A stretch of 64,000 bases of DNA from Mesostigma viride (taxonomy: Eukaryota; Streptophyta; Mesostigmatophyceae; Mesostigmatales; Mesostigmataceae), in contig RPFO01002071.1 of NCBI GenBank assembly GCA_009746045.1, positions 1 through 64,000 of the forward strand, in the 5' to 3' direction. The notes beneath the pieces were generated by a model that saw only the letters and a program-made list of their open reading frames with translations, ran no database searches and was not told the DNA's origin. This document shows positions 13,350-23,292 of this stretch, one piece after another. Position numbers and translations under genes: made by a program. Numbering within the stretch: the stretch's first letter is position 1; each line of letters starts with the position of its first letter.

Positions 13350-14429
13350 TAACAAGTGAACGACGAGTGAGCTACTAAAGTTTTGTTCAGTTCATTGTGT
13401 CTATATGTACATAGCCGTTTCTTCAAAACCGTTGCGTGGATACCTTGATTCTGGGTTCGCTGATACTTGTTTCCCATTTTAAATCTCCCGTCCATAATTG
13501 GATACATGTAATGTAGGAGGATACCCACTTGCCCGAAATCCGCGTAACGGGTGATTAGTACTGCTGTAAGCGGAACCACAGACAAATCTGTCTAACGGGC
13601 TAACATTATTGTCCTTCATGTACTGGTTTTTGCACGCAGGACGCCATTCGCAACACCGCCTGACGGAGTCGGATGGACCGGACGTGCGTGAGGCTGCTGT
13701 TCACAGTCGTGAAGTTGGCAGACATTAATATCAACACGGTCACGAGAATTCGTCCAGAGAATAATTGATGCTTGTGACGTGCTCGACGGCTGCGATGACC
13801 GAGATGATGCGTGTAGTGCACAGCGTCCGAGACGTCGCGACACCCGTGGCTGTCCTGTTGATGCGAACGCACGGTGACGAGACGGAGCCCATTATATAGG
13901 TGGATTACAAGTTAGAACGGCCCTCGCGGTTGCACTGTTTAATCGCGAACGTGGATTTTGCGGAGCCGACGGCCGTTGGGGATTGGAAATCTGATGATAT
14001 CGGGGCTGCGCACGACATCGAGGAACTGGGGATCGACGTAGGTCTACAGGCTCACTTGTCCGTCAACATGTATGGCCTCGCTTGACTGTCATCATCTTGA
14101 CATGTACATAACTAGTTCATATACCATGCATTTGACACTGCCTGCACGTGGATTTTCCAGACATACATTGAGGGTAATTATAACTCGAAAGCACTACGTA
14201 CGATTGAGACGTCCGGTCGTAGAGCAGATGCACTGGAGCTTTCTGATCTTCCAATTGATGGGTCTGTAATTATGTAAGATATTCAGATATCGCGATGACT
14301 CGAGCATCGATGCATGGAATGTAATAATGTATTTCATTCAATTATACATCCAATTTAACTCCGCAATTGAGGGGCACACATGTCCATCAGCCCGAGACAA
14401 CATTTCCCAAGTAATTTTCGATTAGTGAT
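13350..14429. other. no supported gene
   Basis: Only short overlapping frames on both strands are present (the longest is 88 codons at 13,606-13,872 on the minus strand), with no recognisable motif. A variant of the CGGCCG palindrome lies at 13,966-13,979. Confidence 0.6.
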
Positions 14430-15299
14430 TTAGTGTGGGCCTCCCCAGGAGTAAAGTGGAACGACATATGCATTGTAGTACATTGTGGACAACATGCAGG
14501 CAATCACATTCAAGCCGATGTCGACGTGAGTTAAGTTATCTCTAACCCCCCCACACAAAAAGATTGAAGGCCAGGTACCAAATCTGAGCACATCTAGTCT
14601 TTGGCAAAAAGAATGCAGCATATTTACCTGCATGGCTCCGTCAAATGCATTCAAAAGTCGCATTTCCAGCTCCTTGTCGTTGGGTTCAGCTGGCAGTGAG
14701 TCATCTTCACGCGGAAAGCGATCACCCTCCTCGTCAGGTAAGGGCTCCATGTCGCTGACGTCCATGACGTGACCGTCATCGTGCCGATCTGTGGGATACT
14801 TGGACAATTCTTCCTTGACAAATTCCAACTCATCAACAAACACTTGCAAAACTTTCCCACGAGGAACACCAAATGTGGCGCGTCTGCACAATAATACATC
14901 CAAGTTCTCGTGAGTGCACACATTGTGGAAAAGCAATGATGCAATAAAATGGCAACAAACTTTGCCGGTATGTGCTGTAAAGCATGTACATCCAAGAGGG
15001 AATTGTAAGCTCCGAAATGTCACTTTCACCTTGTCATTACTAGTTGCCGCAGAGAGCACTTCGCAAACCCCTTCACAAGCGTTGTCTAAATGCGTTACAA
15101 CGGTGGAAAGCAGTTCCTTGGCAACTTCTGCAGCAGTCCCTTCATTCTTGTACAAATTCCTGTTGATGTAACTACCGTGATCTTTCACTAATTGATCATC
15201 CTTCATGTATTTCAAGGCGATCAGTAATCGATATATCACCAAGTCTAGCCTTTGTCCACATTCCTTCAAGTGGGAAACACGTTCGCTGGAAATGCTCAA
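14430..15299 (-). CDS. SWIM zinc-motif protein fragment (possible MULE-type transposase remnant)
   Basis: An open frame of about 289 codons ending at 14,430. Near the middle is a run with the spacing C-x-C-x(8)-C-x-H (CTCFTAHTGKVCCH), the signature of SWIM zinc fingers. SWIM domains occur C-terminally in MuDR/FAR1-type transposases and in some chromatin proteins. The N-terminal third is helical and charged, and after the zinc motif comes an acidic stretch (EPLPDEEGDRFPREDD) and a Cys-poor tail. The frame has no ATG at its 5' end: the first codon after an upstream TGA is TTG at 15,299, and an AG preceded by T-rich sequence lies there. It is therefore more likely an internal or terminal exon, or a truncated copy, than a complete gene. 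No catalytic DDE region was recognised nearby. Confidence 0.5.
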   Translation of the reverse strand: MSISSERVSHLKECGQRLDLVIYRLLIALKYMKDDQLVKDHGSYINRNLYKNEGTAAEVAKELLSTVVTHLDNACEGVCEVLSAATSNDKVKVTFRSLQFPLGCTCFTAHTGKVCCHFIASLLFHNVCTHENLDVLLCRRATFGVPRGKVLQVFVDELEFVKEELSKYPTDRHDDGHVMDVSDMEPLPDEEGDRFPREDDSLPAEPNDKELEMRLLNAFDGAMQVNMLHSFCQRLDVLRFGTWPSIFLCGGVRDNLTHVDIGLNVIACMLSTMYYNAYVVPLYSWGGPH

Positions 15300-15515
15300 A
15301 ACTCAAAAGCAGTCTGTGAAGTGTAGAAGTGAAATACCAGCAACCGACGACTACCTTGCGGCGGCCATTGTCCGGTTATTGCTGGCTGCCAGTTTATTGC
15401 TGCCGGCCTCATGCCTGTGCGGCGGTAATTTTACGTTGTATGGATGTTACGCTGCACCAGTCTGTGCTTTTTTACGTAGTACCAGTGTAGTGTAGAAATC
15501 TGCCAAAAGAGCAAA

Positions 15516-15576
15516 CGCCCAAAGCCAACTTCCAAGACGCCCAAAGCCAAATTCCAAGACGCCCAAAGCCCAAAGG
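15516..15576. repeat. 22-bp tandem repeat, 2.5 copies
   Basis: CGCCCAAAGCCAA followed by TTCCAAGA is repeated at a 22-bp step, the third copy being incomplete. Confidence 0.85.
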
Positions 15577-15634
15577 CGGGCGAGTCTGGCGCGGCGCCGG
15601 CCATTGGGCCCCGGAATAAGAAATCCCCCTTCGG

Positions 15635-15690
15635 CTCCGGCGCGAATTTTTTGGCGCCAAAAAATTCGGGGGTGTCCCGTCCCCTTAATT
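15635..15690. repeat. perfect hairpin next to TTAA (copy 1)
   Basis: A 24-bp perfect palindrome with 12-base arms GAATTTTTTGGC / GCCAAAAAATTC lies at 15,644-15,667. About 20 bp further on is CCCGTCCCCTTAA. The same arrangement recurs at 20,372-20,420, in the same orientation. It may be the conserved end of a small TTAA-targeting element. Confidence 0.65.
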
Positions 15691-15957
15691 AATATTTGTT
15701 TGCACTGTCACAAAAAAAAATCCAAAAAATACCAGGATTTTTTCTTGAGTTTTACGGGATGTAAGGAGTCCGTCCACCGAGTTTCAGACCCAAAATCTCG
15801 TATCTACTGTGTCTGCCACGTGTCAGATTCCAAAGCGATACATCGCGTTCTAACCCTACAACGCGATACATAGCGTTGAAAAAAAACACGGGTTAATTAA
15901 AATGCAACATCAAGGTTTATATGGAAATAAACTAACACCCATTTCACCGGAAAATGC

Positions 15958-16805
15958 AACATCAAGGAGACAACCAGCGCAGGCCAGAAATCGGGAGAAT
16001 CCGGACCATGGTAGCTCGAGCCTGCCGTTATCTTGTCCGCGTGTGCATCATGTCAGTGACACTCCCTGGCTCCCCAATGCACCGCAAGTACGATGAACTT
16101 CGTAGGTTTTGCTGATCAGGATATTATTGTGGGTAGCAAGCAGGTTTCACGTATGGCGCCGAGGCGTGGATGTCCAATCCCACCCAAACTGGCAGCTAGG
16201 CTAGACGGCACGGTTTGCAGGATGCTCCGACAGGTCCTTAACGTAGGGTTTTCCGAGCGTCCGTCATCAGAGTCTTTGTATCATGGCATGCCTCGTATTT
16301 CGGACGAGATTAGGCAGCGTAGGATAGCATTTGTAGGACACCTTGCCCGCACCAGCCAGGTCGACACCGCCCTTGGTCTGGCCGGCCGGCCCCCCGAGCG
16401 GCTTGGCCAGCCAGGGCGACACATTCTGACCTGGCCTGGCCCCGAGGGCATTCCCAAAAGGGTAGGGAAACCTGTCACGAACTACGTCCAGATGTTGCTG
16501 GACGACCTAGTGGTCCCAGCCCAGTTTGAGCACCGCATCCACTCTCTCTCCCGTCTTTGGACTGCCATGCAGGACAAGACGCGGTGGAAGAAGATTGTCA
16601 AGGCTCACACGCCCGACCCTGTGGGCAAGCCCCCTCCCCCCAAGCGGAGGAGGCGTTTTGATGAGTAGTGTAGTTAGGATTTTCTAGACTAGATAGCTTA
16701 GAGTTAGGATAGTTCGATCACGCGGCTTCCTCCACCCCATCCATCATGGAATATGTGCTACATGATCTCCCCACGGAGGCATGTTATAATTTAATTTAAT
16801 TTTTT
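15958..16805 (+). mobile_element. 5'-truncated LINE 3' end (family L1-like, copy 1)
   Basis: A segment of a non-LTR retrotransposon covering the last part of its reverse transcriptase ORF and the 3' tail. The 82 bp from AGACAACCAGCGCAGGCCAG to CCGTTATCTT recur at 57,098-57,180. The 3' region with ATGGAATATGTGCTACATGA and the closing run of TTTAATTTAA recurs at 58.2 kb and 59.0 kb. The simple A/T-rich tail and truncated 5' side are typical of LINE insertion. No clear target duplication was found. Confidence 0.75.
16093..16668 (+). pseudogene. LINE reverse transcriptase C-terminal region, frameshifted
   Basis: The frame of 191 codons holds the C-terminal part of a LINE protein: RLDGTVCRMLRQVL, then RRIAFVGHLARTSQVDTALG, GRHILTWP and a basic end KPPPPKRRRRFDE. 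The RR.AFVGHLAR block is common to the ends of plant and animal LINE polymerases. The preceding conserved TYGAEAW lies in another frame at about 16,150, so one base has been lost or gained between it and RLDGTV. The minus-strand copy at 32.8-33.3 kb shows the same order of blocks. There is no catalytic RT core here, so it cannot move by itself. Confidence 0.75.
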
Positions 16806-16979
16806 TAAGGTGAGGGTCCTATGCCAGACCCCCCAAAACCATAATATGGAATAACATGCAAAGCTGGCCTTGGGGCACCCAAACTATGATTTTGCCATGT
16901 AAATGGGATGTGTGGGGGTCCATCCCACCCACTGATTGAATTGAATTGTAACATAACTCCGTTGGGAGTATATGTAGTG

Positions 16980-17391
16980 TCTGATCAGAATATACGCTTG
17001 GCTGATTTCGATAGTACCGGCTCCGCCCCCTTCTACTAAAAAGAAGGATTCAGCCGTGTTCAGCCCGTCTCACGGTGCGAGACTGAACAAGTCTCGCGTG
17101 CAGACACGTGTGTAGTACTCCTACACACAGATCTCGAGTGATTTATCTAGTACCAAATCCGAAAGGCTTGCATCACTCCCCGGACAGGAGAACTTTTGCG
17201 GATGACTGTAGGTGTAAGTTGGCGATGCCATGGTATCCGGAGACGTCCGTCCTATAGTCAGCAAAATTGGTGCGAGAGGTCCCCAGTTCGATTCCGGTCG
17301 GATTCATTTGCAGATCGCGTTTTCCGCGTTTTCCGCGGCCTGGCACTGAACGCAAAGGTTTTCACCTTTGCGGAGTGTCTGATCAGAATAT
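16980..17391 (-). mobile_element. tRNA-like short element, left arm of an inverted pair
   Basis: About 408 bp bounded on both sides by TCTGATCAGA. It is nearly identical to the reverse complement of 17,750-18,152. Inside, on the plus strand, 17,246-17,302 resembles a tRNA: TCCGTCC can pair with GGTCGGA (6 of 7), and CCCAGTTCGATTCCGG looks like a T-arm with a B-box. The end next to 17,387 contains a small hairpin, CGCAAAGG with CCTTTGCG. This suggests a SINE or a tRNA-derived non-autonomous element. No ORF of note; the mirrored 60-codon frames are by-products. Confidence 0.7.
17246..17302 (+). tRNA. tRNA-like (SINE head) sequence, not a functional tRNA gene
   Basis: 57 nt with a paired 7-bp end (one mismatch), an A-box-like TATAGTCAGCAAAATTGG, and a T-loop-like GTTCGATTCC. 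It is too short for a complete tRNA because the anticodon arm is reduced. It probably supplies an internal Pol III promoter for the element. Confidence 0.4.
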
Positions 17392-17749
17392 GTAGCACAT
17401 AGCCCTTGAGAGGGGGCGTATGGCCTAGCATACATCCTAAGCTACTTCCTGCAAGGGTGGGGATGTAAAGGACCCTTGCTCTAGGTGCACCAGGGCACTG
17501 GCATCCCCATGATCTTCAAGCTATGCCCAGCGAAGGGGGAGCCTGTCATGGGGGGGAAGATCAGCATAGCTATACAAAGAAGCTAGGGCATGGCGTCTCA
17601 GCAGAGAGTTATTCCCTGCATAGGCACAACAGAACTAAATAAAGCTAGGCATCATCTGGGGTGTGGCTCATCATAGGCACACATGTACATGATTAAGTAA
17701 AGCGCGTGGCTTAGCTGGGATAGTGCCTCTAGGAGGCGTACATGTACAT
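17388..17749. other. spacer between inverted tRNA-like elements
   Basis: About 360 bp without a recognisable gene. It would form the loop of a large fold-back structure. GTACATGTACAT-like strings lie at the right edge. Confidence 0.6.
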
Positions 17750-18152
17750 TCTGATCAGACACTCCGCAAAGGTGAAAACCTTTGCGTTCAGTGCCGGGCC
17801 GCGGAAAACGCGGAAAACGCGATCTGCAAATGAATCCGACCGGAATCGAACTGGGGACCTCTCGCACCAATTTTGCTGACTATAGGACGGACGTCTCCGG
17901 TTACCATGGCATCGCCAACTTACACCTACAGTCATCCGCAAAAGTTCTCCTGTCCGGGGAGTGATGCAAGCCTTTCGGATTTGGTACTAGATAAATCACT
18001 CGAGATCTGTGTGTAGGAGTACTACACACGTGTCTGCACGCGAGACTTGTTCAGTCTCGCACCGTGAGACGGGCTGAACACGGCTGAATCCTTCTTTAGA
18101 AGGAGGCGTAGCCGGTACTATCGAAATCAGCCAAGCGTATATTCTGATCAGA
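17750..18152 (+). mobile_element. tRNA-like short element, right arm of inverted pair
   Basis: About 403 bp from TCTGATCAGA to TCTGATCAGA, opposite in orientation to 16,980-17,391, with the tRNA-like part on the minus strand at 17,835-17,891. After the closing TCTGATCAGA the first bases of another copy follow (CACTCCGCAAAGGTGAAAAC) before unrelated sequence. This looks like a tandem junction or an aborted second copy. An 86-bp piece of the same end is inserted at 58,731. Confidence 0.7.
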
Positions 18153-18214
18153 CACTCCGCAAAGGTGAAAACATGGCCACGGTCTATCTAGGTATGTACA
18201 TGGCCACGGTCTAT

Positions 18215-18727
18215 CTATTCTACACTACTACTGCTATATTCCCCTAAGCTGGGGCGTCTGGAGTCGCTGGGGCCGCGGGGGGGGGGGGGGTCGCCTGCCA
18301 GGGCATATGGCCGACGTAGATGGCCGCCCCCTTCCAGTACACCGGCTGTCCCGCCTTGGTCTGCCGGAGCTGGAGGTAGGTCGGCCATAGCTCCCGTCGC
18401 CGTTGTTGCTGCGCCATGCAGGGTCAAGTCGTCATCAAGGGTGAAGAGAGTCTTCTCGAGCTGCTTGGGGCGTCTGAGAAAAGAAATCTTGTCCGCCGGG
18501 GTCTTAAAGGTGAGAAGGAGCGGGGGCGGCCCTGCCTTACCCCGCGCGCGGGGAAGGCGGTGGGCGGCCAGCTCGATCTCACCGTTAAGGCCCATGCGAC
18601 CAAGGATTTCTCTCTCAAACTCACCCACTGATGGGGGGTATATACCCCTTTTAGTGACCGGTATTACGCAAAAACGGACAAAAGACGCTACTCTAGGGGC
18701 ATATCCCCTAGGACAATGGGGGCACAA
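18215..18727 (-). pseudogene. LINE ORF1-like (RNA-binding) fragment
   Basis: The 170-codon frame contains LLLTFKTPADKISFLRRPKQ followed by a short spacer and LDDDLT. This resembles the RRM-like part of LINE ORF1 proteins, where a block about a nucleic-acid-binding strand (function of the type ..F....DK..FLR.., ..DDLT) is conserved. The C-terminal half is low-complexity and proline-rich. No partner ORF2 is attached. The call rests on short motifs only; an unrelated frame is possible. Confidence 0.4.
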
Positions 18728-18729
18728 TT

Positions 18730-20360
18730 ACTCATGTTTCAATATATTCCCATATAAAATCGTATATGGTGAGGTTGCCTACCTAATTGGAGCCCCGGAA
18801 TGATGAGTATTATTAAAGTTATTAATTTTCCCCTAAAAACCGTACTTTTTAAGGCTGAAAAAAATAAATCAAATCAAAAACACATATTTAGAGCCTGGGG
18901 AGATATACACAAATACTACACATATCGACAATTAATGCCACAAAATCTGAGCTCATTCTGAGTACAAACGTAGAAGTTATAGCGTTTGGCAGTTTGCCAC
19001 CTGTGCAGACGCTAAGGAAGGCAATAGTGAGTATTAAGGCACACCAACACTTCCTATGCCATCCAAAAGGCTCCTGACCATGCCCAATTTGACCACAATG
19101 TACAAGGAGATGGCTGGGCACGTCATGTGCCCTTGCCTTACCTCGACACGGGCAACGTGTTGCGTGTGTGCACAACAATGAGGCAGGTAGCTCTACATGC
19201 CTAGCCAACACTTCTTATGCATATTCCAGGTTTATGGTGTGGGCATCATCCCAAAACCAAGCTGTCCGAATTCAAACACACCCTGGAAAGCCATATCCAC
19301 TAATTGCCCAACCAAGGGTAACAACAGACAGTCCACAGAGAAAGCATAAGTATCATACATGCTGCTTGCCAAGGCTTCTTACCATGGTTACCTTGCCTTG
19401 CTAGCATATGAATTAGGGCTCTCCCATTTTAGTGGGAGAAAGGCCAACAAGACAACGATAACCCCTACCTACGTGCAGTTCCACCCATGCAGTATGCCCC
19501 TCAGAACAACCACTGCCACCTTTCTTTCCAGCGCAATTGTTTGCCAAGAAACAAACTCAAGCTTGTGAGCCTCTAACCACAATGAAGCCGCTGCTAAGAA
19601 AGGCTGCGTCAATATTCACACAAAACTGAGTGCTGTTAGCAATCTCCTTCCAAGAAAGCACTCAGCAAATCCCTGACAACTTGACGGCATGCCACGGCTC
19701 ACGCTTTGACACGTCCCAGCCATGCAACGTACATACAAAACACTAAAAGGTGCACACCAGAAATCTGGCGATGCGCAGCACGGAATGGCATTCTACCTGG
19801 CGCTAACTGCACGGAAAGAAGCCGAAAACTTGCGTTGATAACCCATAAAGGAAGCGAAGCATCCATAGGGTGACGCTGAGCACACGATCGTACCATTACC
19901 GGCGTTGTCCTTCGCCCAGCGGCGCCGGAAAGAACAACCTTCCATGGAATAATAAGACGCGCATCCCGCGAGCCTGGAGAGTGTCTTACCGATCATGAAG
20001 GAAATCTTGCCGAAACCCAGCAATTTTTTTAAAGCTTTACCAATAACAATTCAAATGTATCCTTGACGCTAGGTAAAGCCCATAAAACCTGACAATCACC
20101 GCCGCCAGCGTGCATTCTAATTTATTCCTCTCGACGAAAACTTCAGATTCAGACCCCCGTGGCGATGGTCATCAATAAAATCATCGACACTGCAAAAAAC
20201 GCGAAGTCCGCTACGAAGTAATATCATAAACTTGTCGTCTTTAAGATTAGCACAGTTTCTCTGCATTCCGCGAGCTATCTTTTTCTACTCTGCCTGAAAG
20301 CACGTCGCCATGGCCAGCTCCGGTAGGGGTGCGCGCACCGTGCACCACTTTTTCACAGTA
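18730..20360. other. no supported gene
   Basis: AT-rich near 18,800-18,900, then mixed sequence. Several short frames (up to 78 codons) exist without motifs. It may be old mobile DNA or intergenic sequence. Confidence 0.6.
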
Positions 20361-20365
20361 CGGAC

Positions 20366-20420
20366 GGGTACCGCGAATTTTTTCGGCGCCAAAAAATTCG
20401 CGCCGGGACCGTCACCTTAA
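20366..20420. repeat. hairpin next to TTAA (copy 2)
   Basis: Twelve-base arms CGCGAATTTTTT (20,372-20,383) and AAAAAATTCGCG (20,391-20,402) flank CGGCGCC. GGGACCGTCACCTTAA follows. This parallels copy 1 at 15,635-15,690 in order and orientation. Confidence 0.65.
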
Positions 20421-22690
20421 GTAGGTTTCACGCAGGCCAGCCATAATCATGTAAAGCAAAACATCTTGTATTGCGCCATAACCAGGTGGGGTAGACGGAA
20501 TGAACCCATACATGTACACGCAGATACCCGCAAACAATGATGGACATTATTGACACGCACAGCCCTTCGGCCATATCAAGGAGACAACTTCCCTTCGGCC
20601 ATATCAAGGAGACCATATGGCCAACTTGTGCCTTACCCTATCCATCACATTTTCTATTTTATCACTGAATGGTTTGATGTGTAGGCTTGTCGATCTCTTC
20701 CAAGCGCATGGACCCATCCATGTCCTTCACAGCAGTTCCATGTCAGTATTATACGTCACTGTGGCGATGTTCCCCCTGGGAGAGAGATGCTAGGCAATAA
20801 AAAGAATTGATTAATTCATCTGATGTCCCTGAACCCCCATAAAGCGATGCACACAAAAGACTTCATGACGGCCCAGTACGGCGCTCAGGGTGCGCCAGTT
20901 GTTCCCGCACACAGCCAGCCGTGGCCGGCTGCGACGAAACCAACGAATGAGAAACCATCGGCACTAATTATTTGGAATGTAGACGGATGACCCCGGCAAG
21001 GATTGTATGTACAAGAAACAAGCCTGTAATGGTGCCATTTCCGCAGCTCCGCAAAGCAACCAACCTTGAGCCATCCAGCGAGGCCGCTGGCATCAGGCCA
21101 CGATACATGATGGCCGTGGGTCATCCGGAAACTGCACGGGCTCCATATCAGCAGGAAGGTACAGCCACCCATCCCCTGGCAGGGAATCCAAAAGGCTGTC
21201 CATCCACTTTGCCTATCCATCCAAATGCAGCCACGACGAGAATTACAATGCCGACCATGCGAATGCAAAGGAAGCTCACGGCATATGCCCTCTCCCAAGA
21301 TTCGCAAACCCTATATTTCTACATTAAGCGCAGCGGCCAATCCACCTTGGTGACGCGCCAGGCAGGACCCATCCCACGGGGGGCATGGGGCCGCACCATG
21401 GGGACCGCCGGACACCCCTGCCCGCCACCAACAGCAGTCAGCTTCTGCTGGCATCCTCCTCCCATCGGCTCAGTGCCACAGAGACACTTGCTGCTCCTTT
21501 GGCCACTCACAGTTATAGATATCTGCACTATAGATATCTGTACCCCCCCACACACACACCCAACCCCTCCACAAAGCGTACTGCCACCTACCCTCTTTAC
21601 CAGAGACCCTGCCTGAAGCAGCGAGCAACAACAGGAGGCCCTGTTGATCTGCCCGACGGGTCACAGCCATCTCCAGATCCATGCAGTCGTTTTAACCAAC
21701 ATGCAGGTCACCGACGAGACCAGCCTAAACCTCAACACGCAGGCGATCCATGAGTAGAGGCCATCAGCCCACGAATGAAGGCTACCCACTTACCCGCGAG
21801 TCAAGGCCTCGTCAGGCCATTTGTGCGTGTCGCGCGGTGGCTCACACCCCGCCCCGACCACACCCATCCACCCAGTCAAATCCCCACTCCATCCTATCTA
21901 GACGGTACTATACAATGGGCCCCCACTGGAACAGCCCTGGGACCCTCCACACACACCTGGCTGGCATCGTGGGATCCACCAGGAAGGGTTGGCTGACGGC
22001 CCCCGATCTACCCACTGGATAGACCTGACCACCACCGCAGCCCGCCAAAGAGCGTCAAGCAAACAGCGTCCAGCAAAATAAACGCCGGACACTGCACATG
22101 ACCCCCTCAGCTCACGCACGCATCCACGCAGCTGTGACTGCTGGTAAGCCACCCAGGAGGTTATCCCCACTGCCCGGTCGCCATTTACGACATGTGGCAC
22201 CGAGGATGCCTTGGCTTTGCTGGACCTTCCGCCGTCCATGCACACGGAATCCCTACGTGCTAACTACTTGCACCGCGACACGCATGCGCCAAGTGGCAGT
22301 GGCGACCCTGGTCTCATTCCTCACATATTGAGGAATCGTACTCTGGGGGATCCAGATCCGTGTCTTCACGCATCCGTCATGACACTCCGGTTACCGTGAC
22401 GTAGCGATGCCAGCTTCCACGCTAATCATGGATGCCTAAAAATACACCATGCGCCTGCCCTGCACATCCGGCAGTCCCACAACCCCTACCAATCCACCAC
22501 AGGATTCTGGACGCCGAATCTGGGCTGGGCCCCCTGGGCCTGGGGCATGCCTGGAGTACACCCCTCGCCTGCAAGCAAGACACTCGGTCGACCCCGCAGA
22601 AAGGTCTTCCACCGAAGCAGTGAAGGCATTTCGTTTTCCATCTACCGTACAAGTGTACGTATGGGTCGTGAGCTGACCTTCTAGAACGCA
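20421..22690. other. no supported gene, C-rich plus strand
   Basis: Overlapping frames on both strands reach 214 codons (20,972-21,616 +) and 140 codons (20,885-21,307 -) but are proline/threonine-rich and carry no recognisable domain. The long frames may reflect base composition. It lies downstream of the NLP gene; I searched it for a PB1 domain and found none. Confidence 0.5.
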
Positions 22691-23292
22691 AGGACCCTGA
22701 ACGGGTTCTTTATAGATAGAAGAAAGGAGAGAGAGTGGGCTCTTCTTCGCAAGTTCTTAGCACGAGGGCAGGCGGCGGAAGGCGGCGGAGGAATTACCAA
22801 GTGTTTCCCACCCAGGATGGAGGGCAACCTGCTTCCTGCAACCGCTTCCTTCTCCCATTCCGCACGTTCCTGAACCCCCCCCCAACCATCAGCTCTCCTT
22901 GCCCAATCAGCTCTTCCCCCCCATGAGCGCAGCCAGAGCTGCGCTGCCCCCGTGCTCGCGCCCGCCCACCAAGTCCGGCGGTAACAAACAAATCTCAAAT
23001 GAGTCCTCCCCGTGCTCCCCCCTCCCCAAGGGTACCGCGCCGAGCTCCCCCCCCCCGCCGCCCCCCCGCCGCCAGCCAACACCACCACCACCCCCTCCTT
23101 CCCCCCCCCCGATCACCCCCCCCATCTCCTCGTCATAGTCACCCCCCACAGACCGGGTGCTGTCGTTGCTCGTGCTGTCGTTGCTTGTGTGGCTGCTCGA
23201 CTGGCGTGCGGATCGCAGGAAACCGTCCCCCCCGCCCCCCGCAACGTACTGCCACCCGTCACTACCGCAGGAGCTTGCCCGTGAGTCCATCC

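Larger units (their letters stand above)
12247..13979. repeat. dispersed palindrome CCAACGGCCGTTGG, five sites
   Basis: The 14-bp palindrome is at 12,247-12,260, 12,400-12,413 and 12,658-12,671, with a 12-bp core at 12,914-12,925 and a one-base variant at 13,966-13,979. The first three share the longer context GAGCCAACGGCCGTTGGACT. They may be the conserved ends of small mobile elements or binding sites. The role is unknown. Confidence 0.75.

Noticed and set aside
17173..17964. Two identical 60-codon frames in opposite orientation
   Set aside because: They are the same by-product of the duplicated tRNA-like element and span its tRNA-like core.
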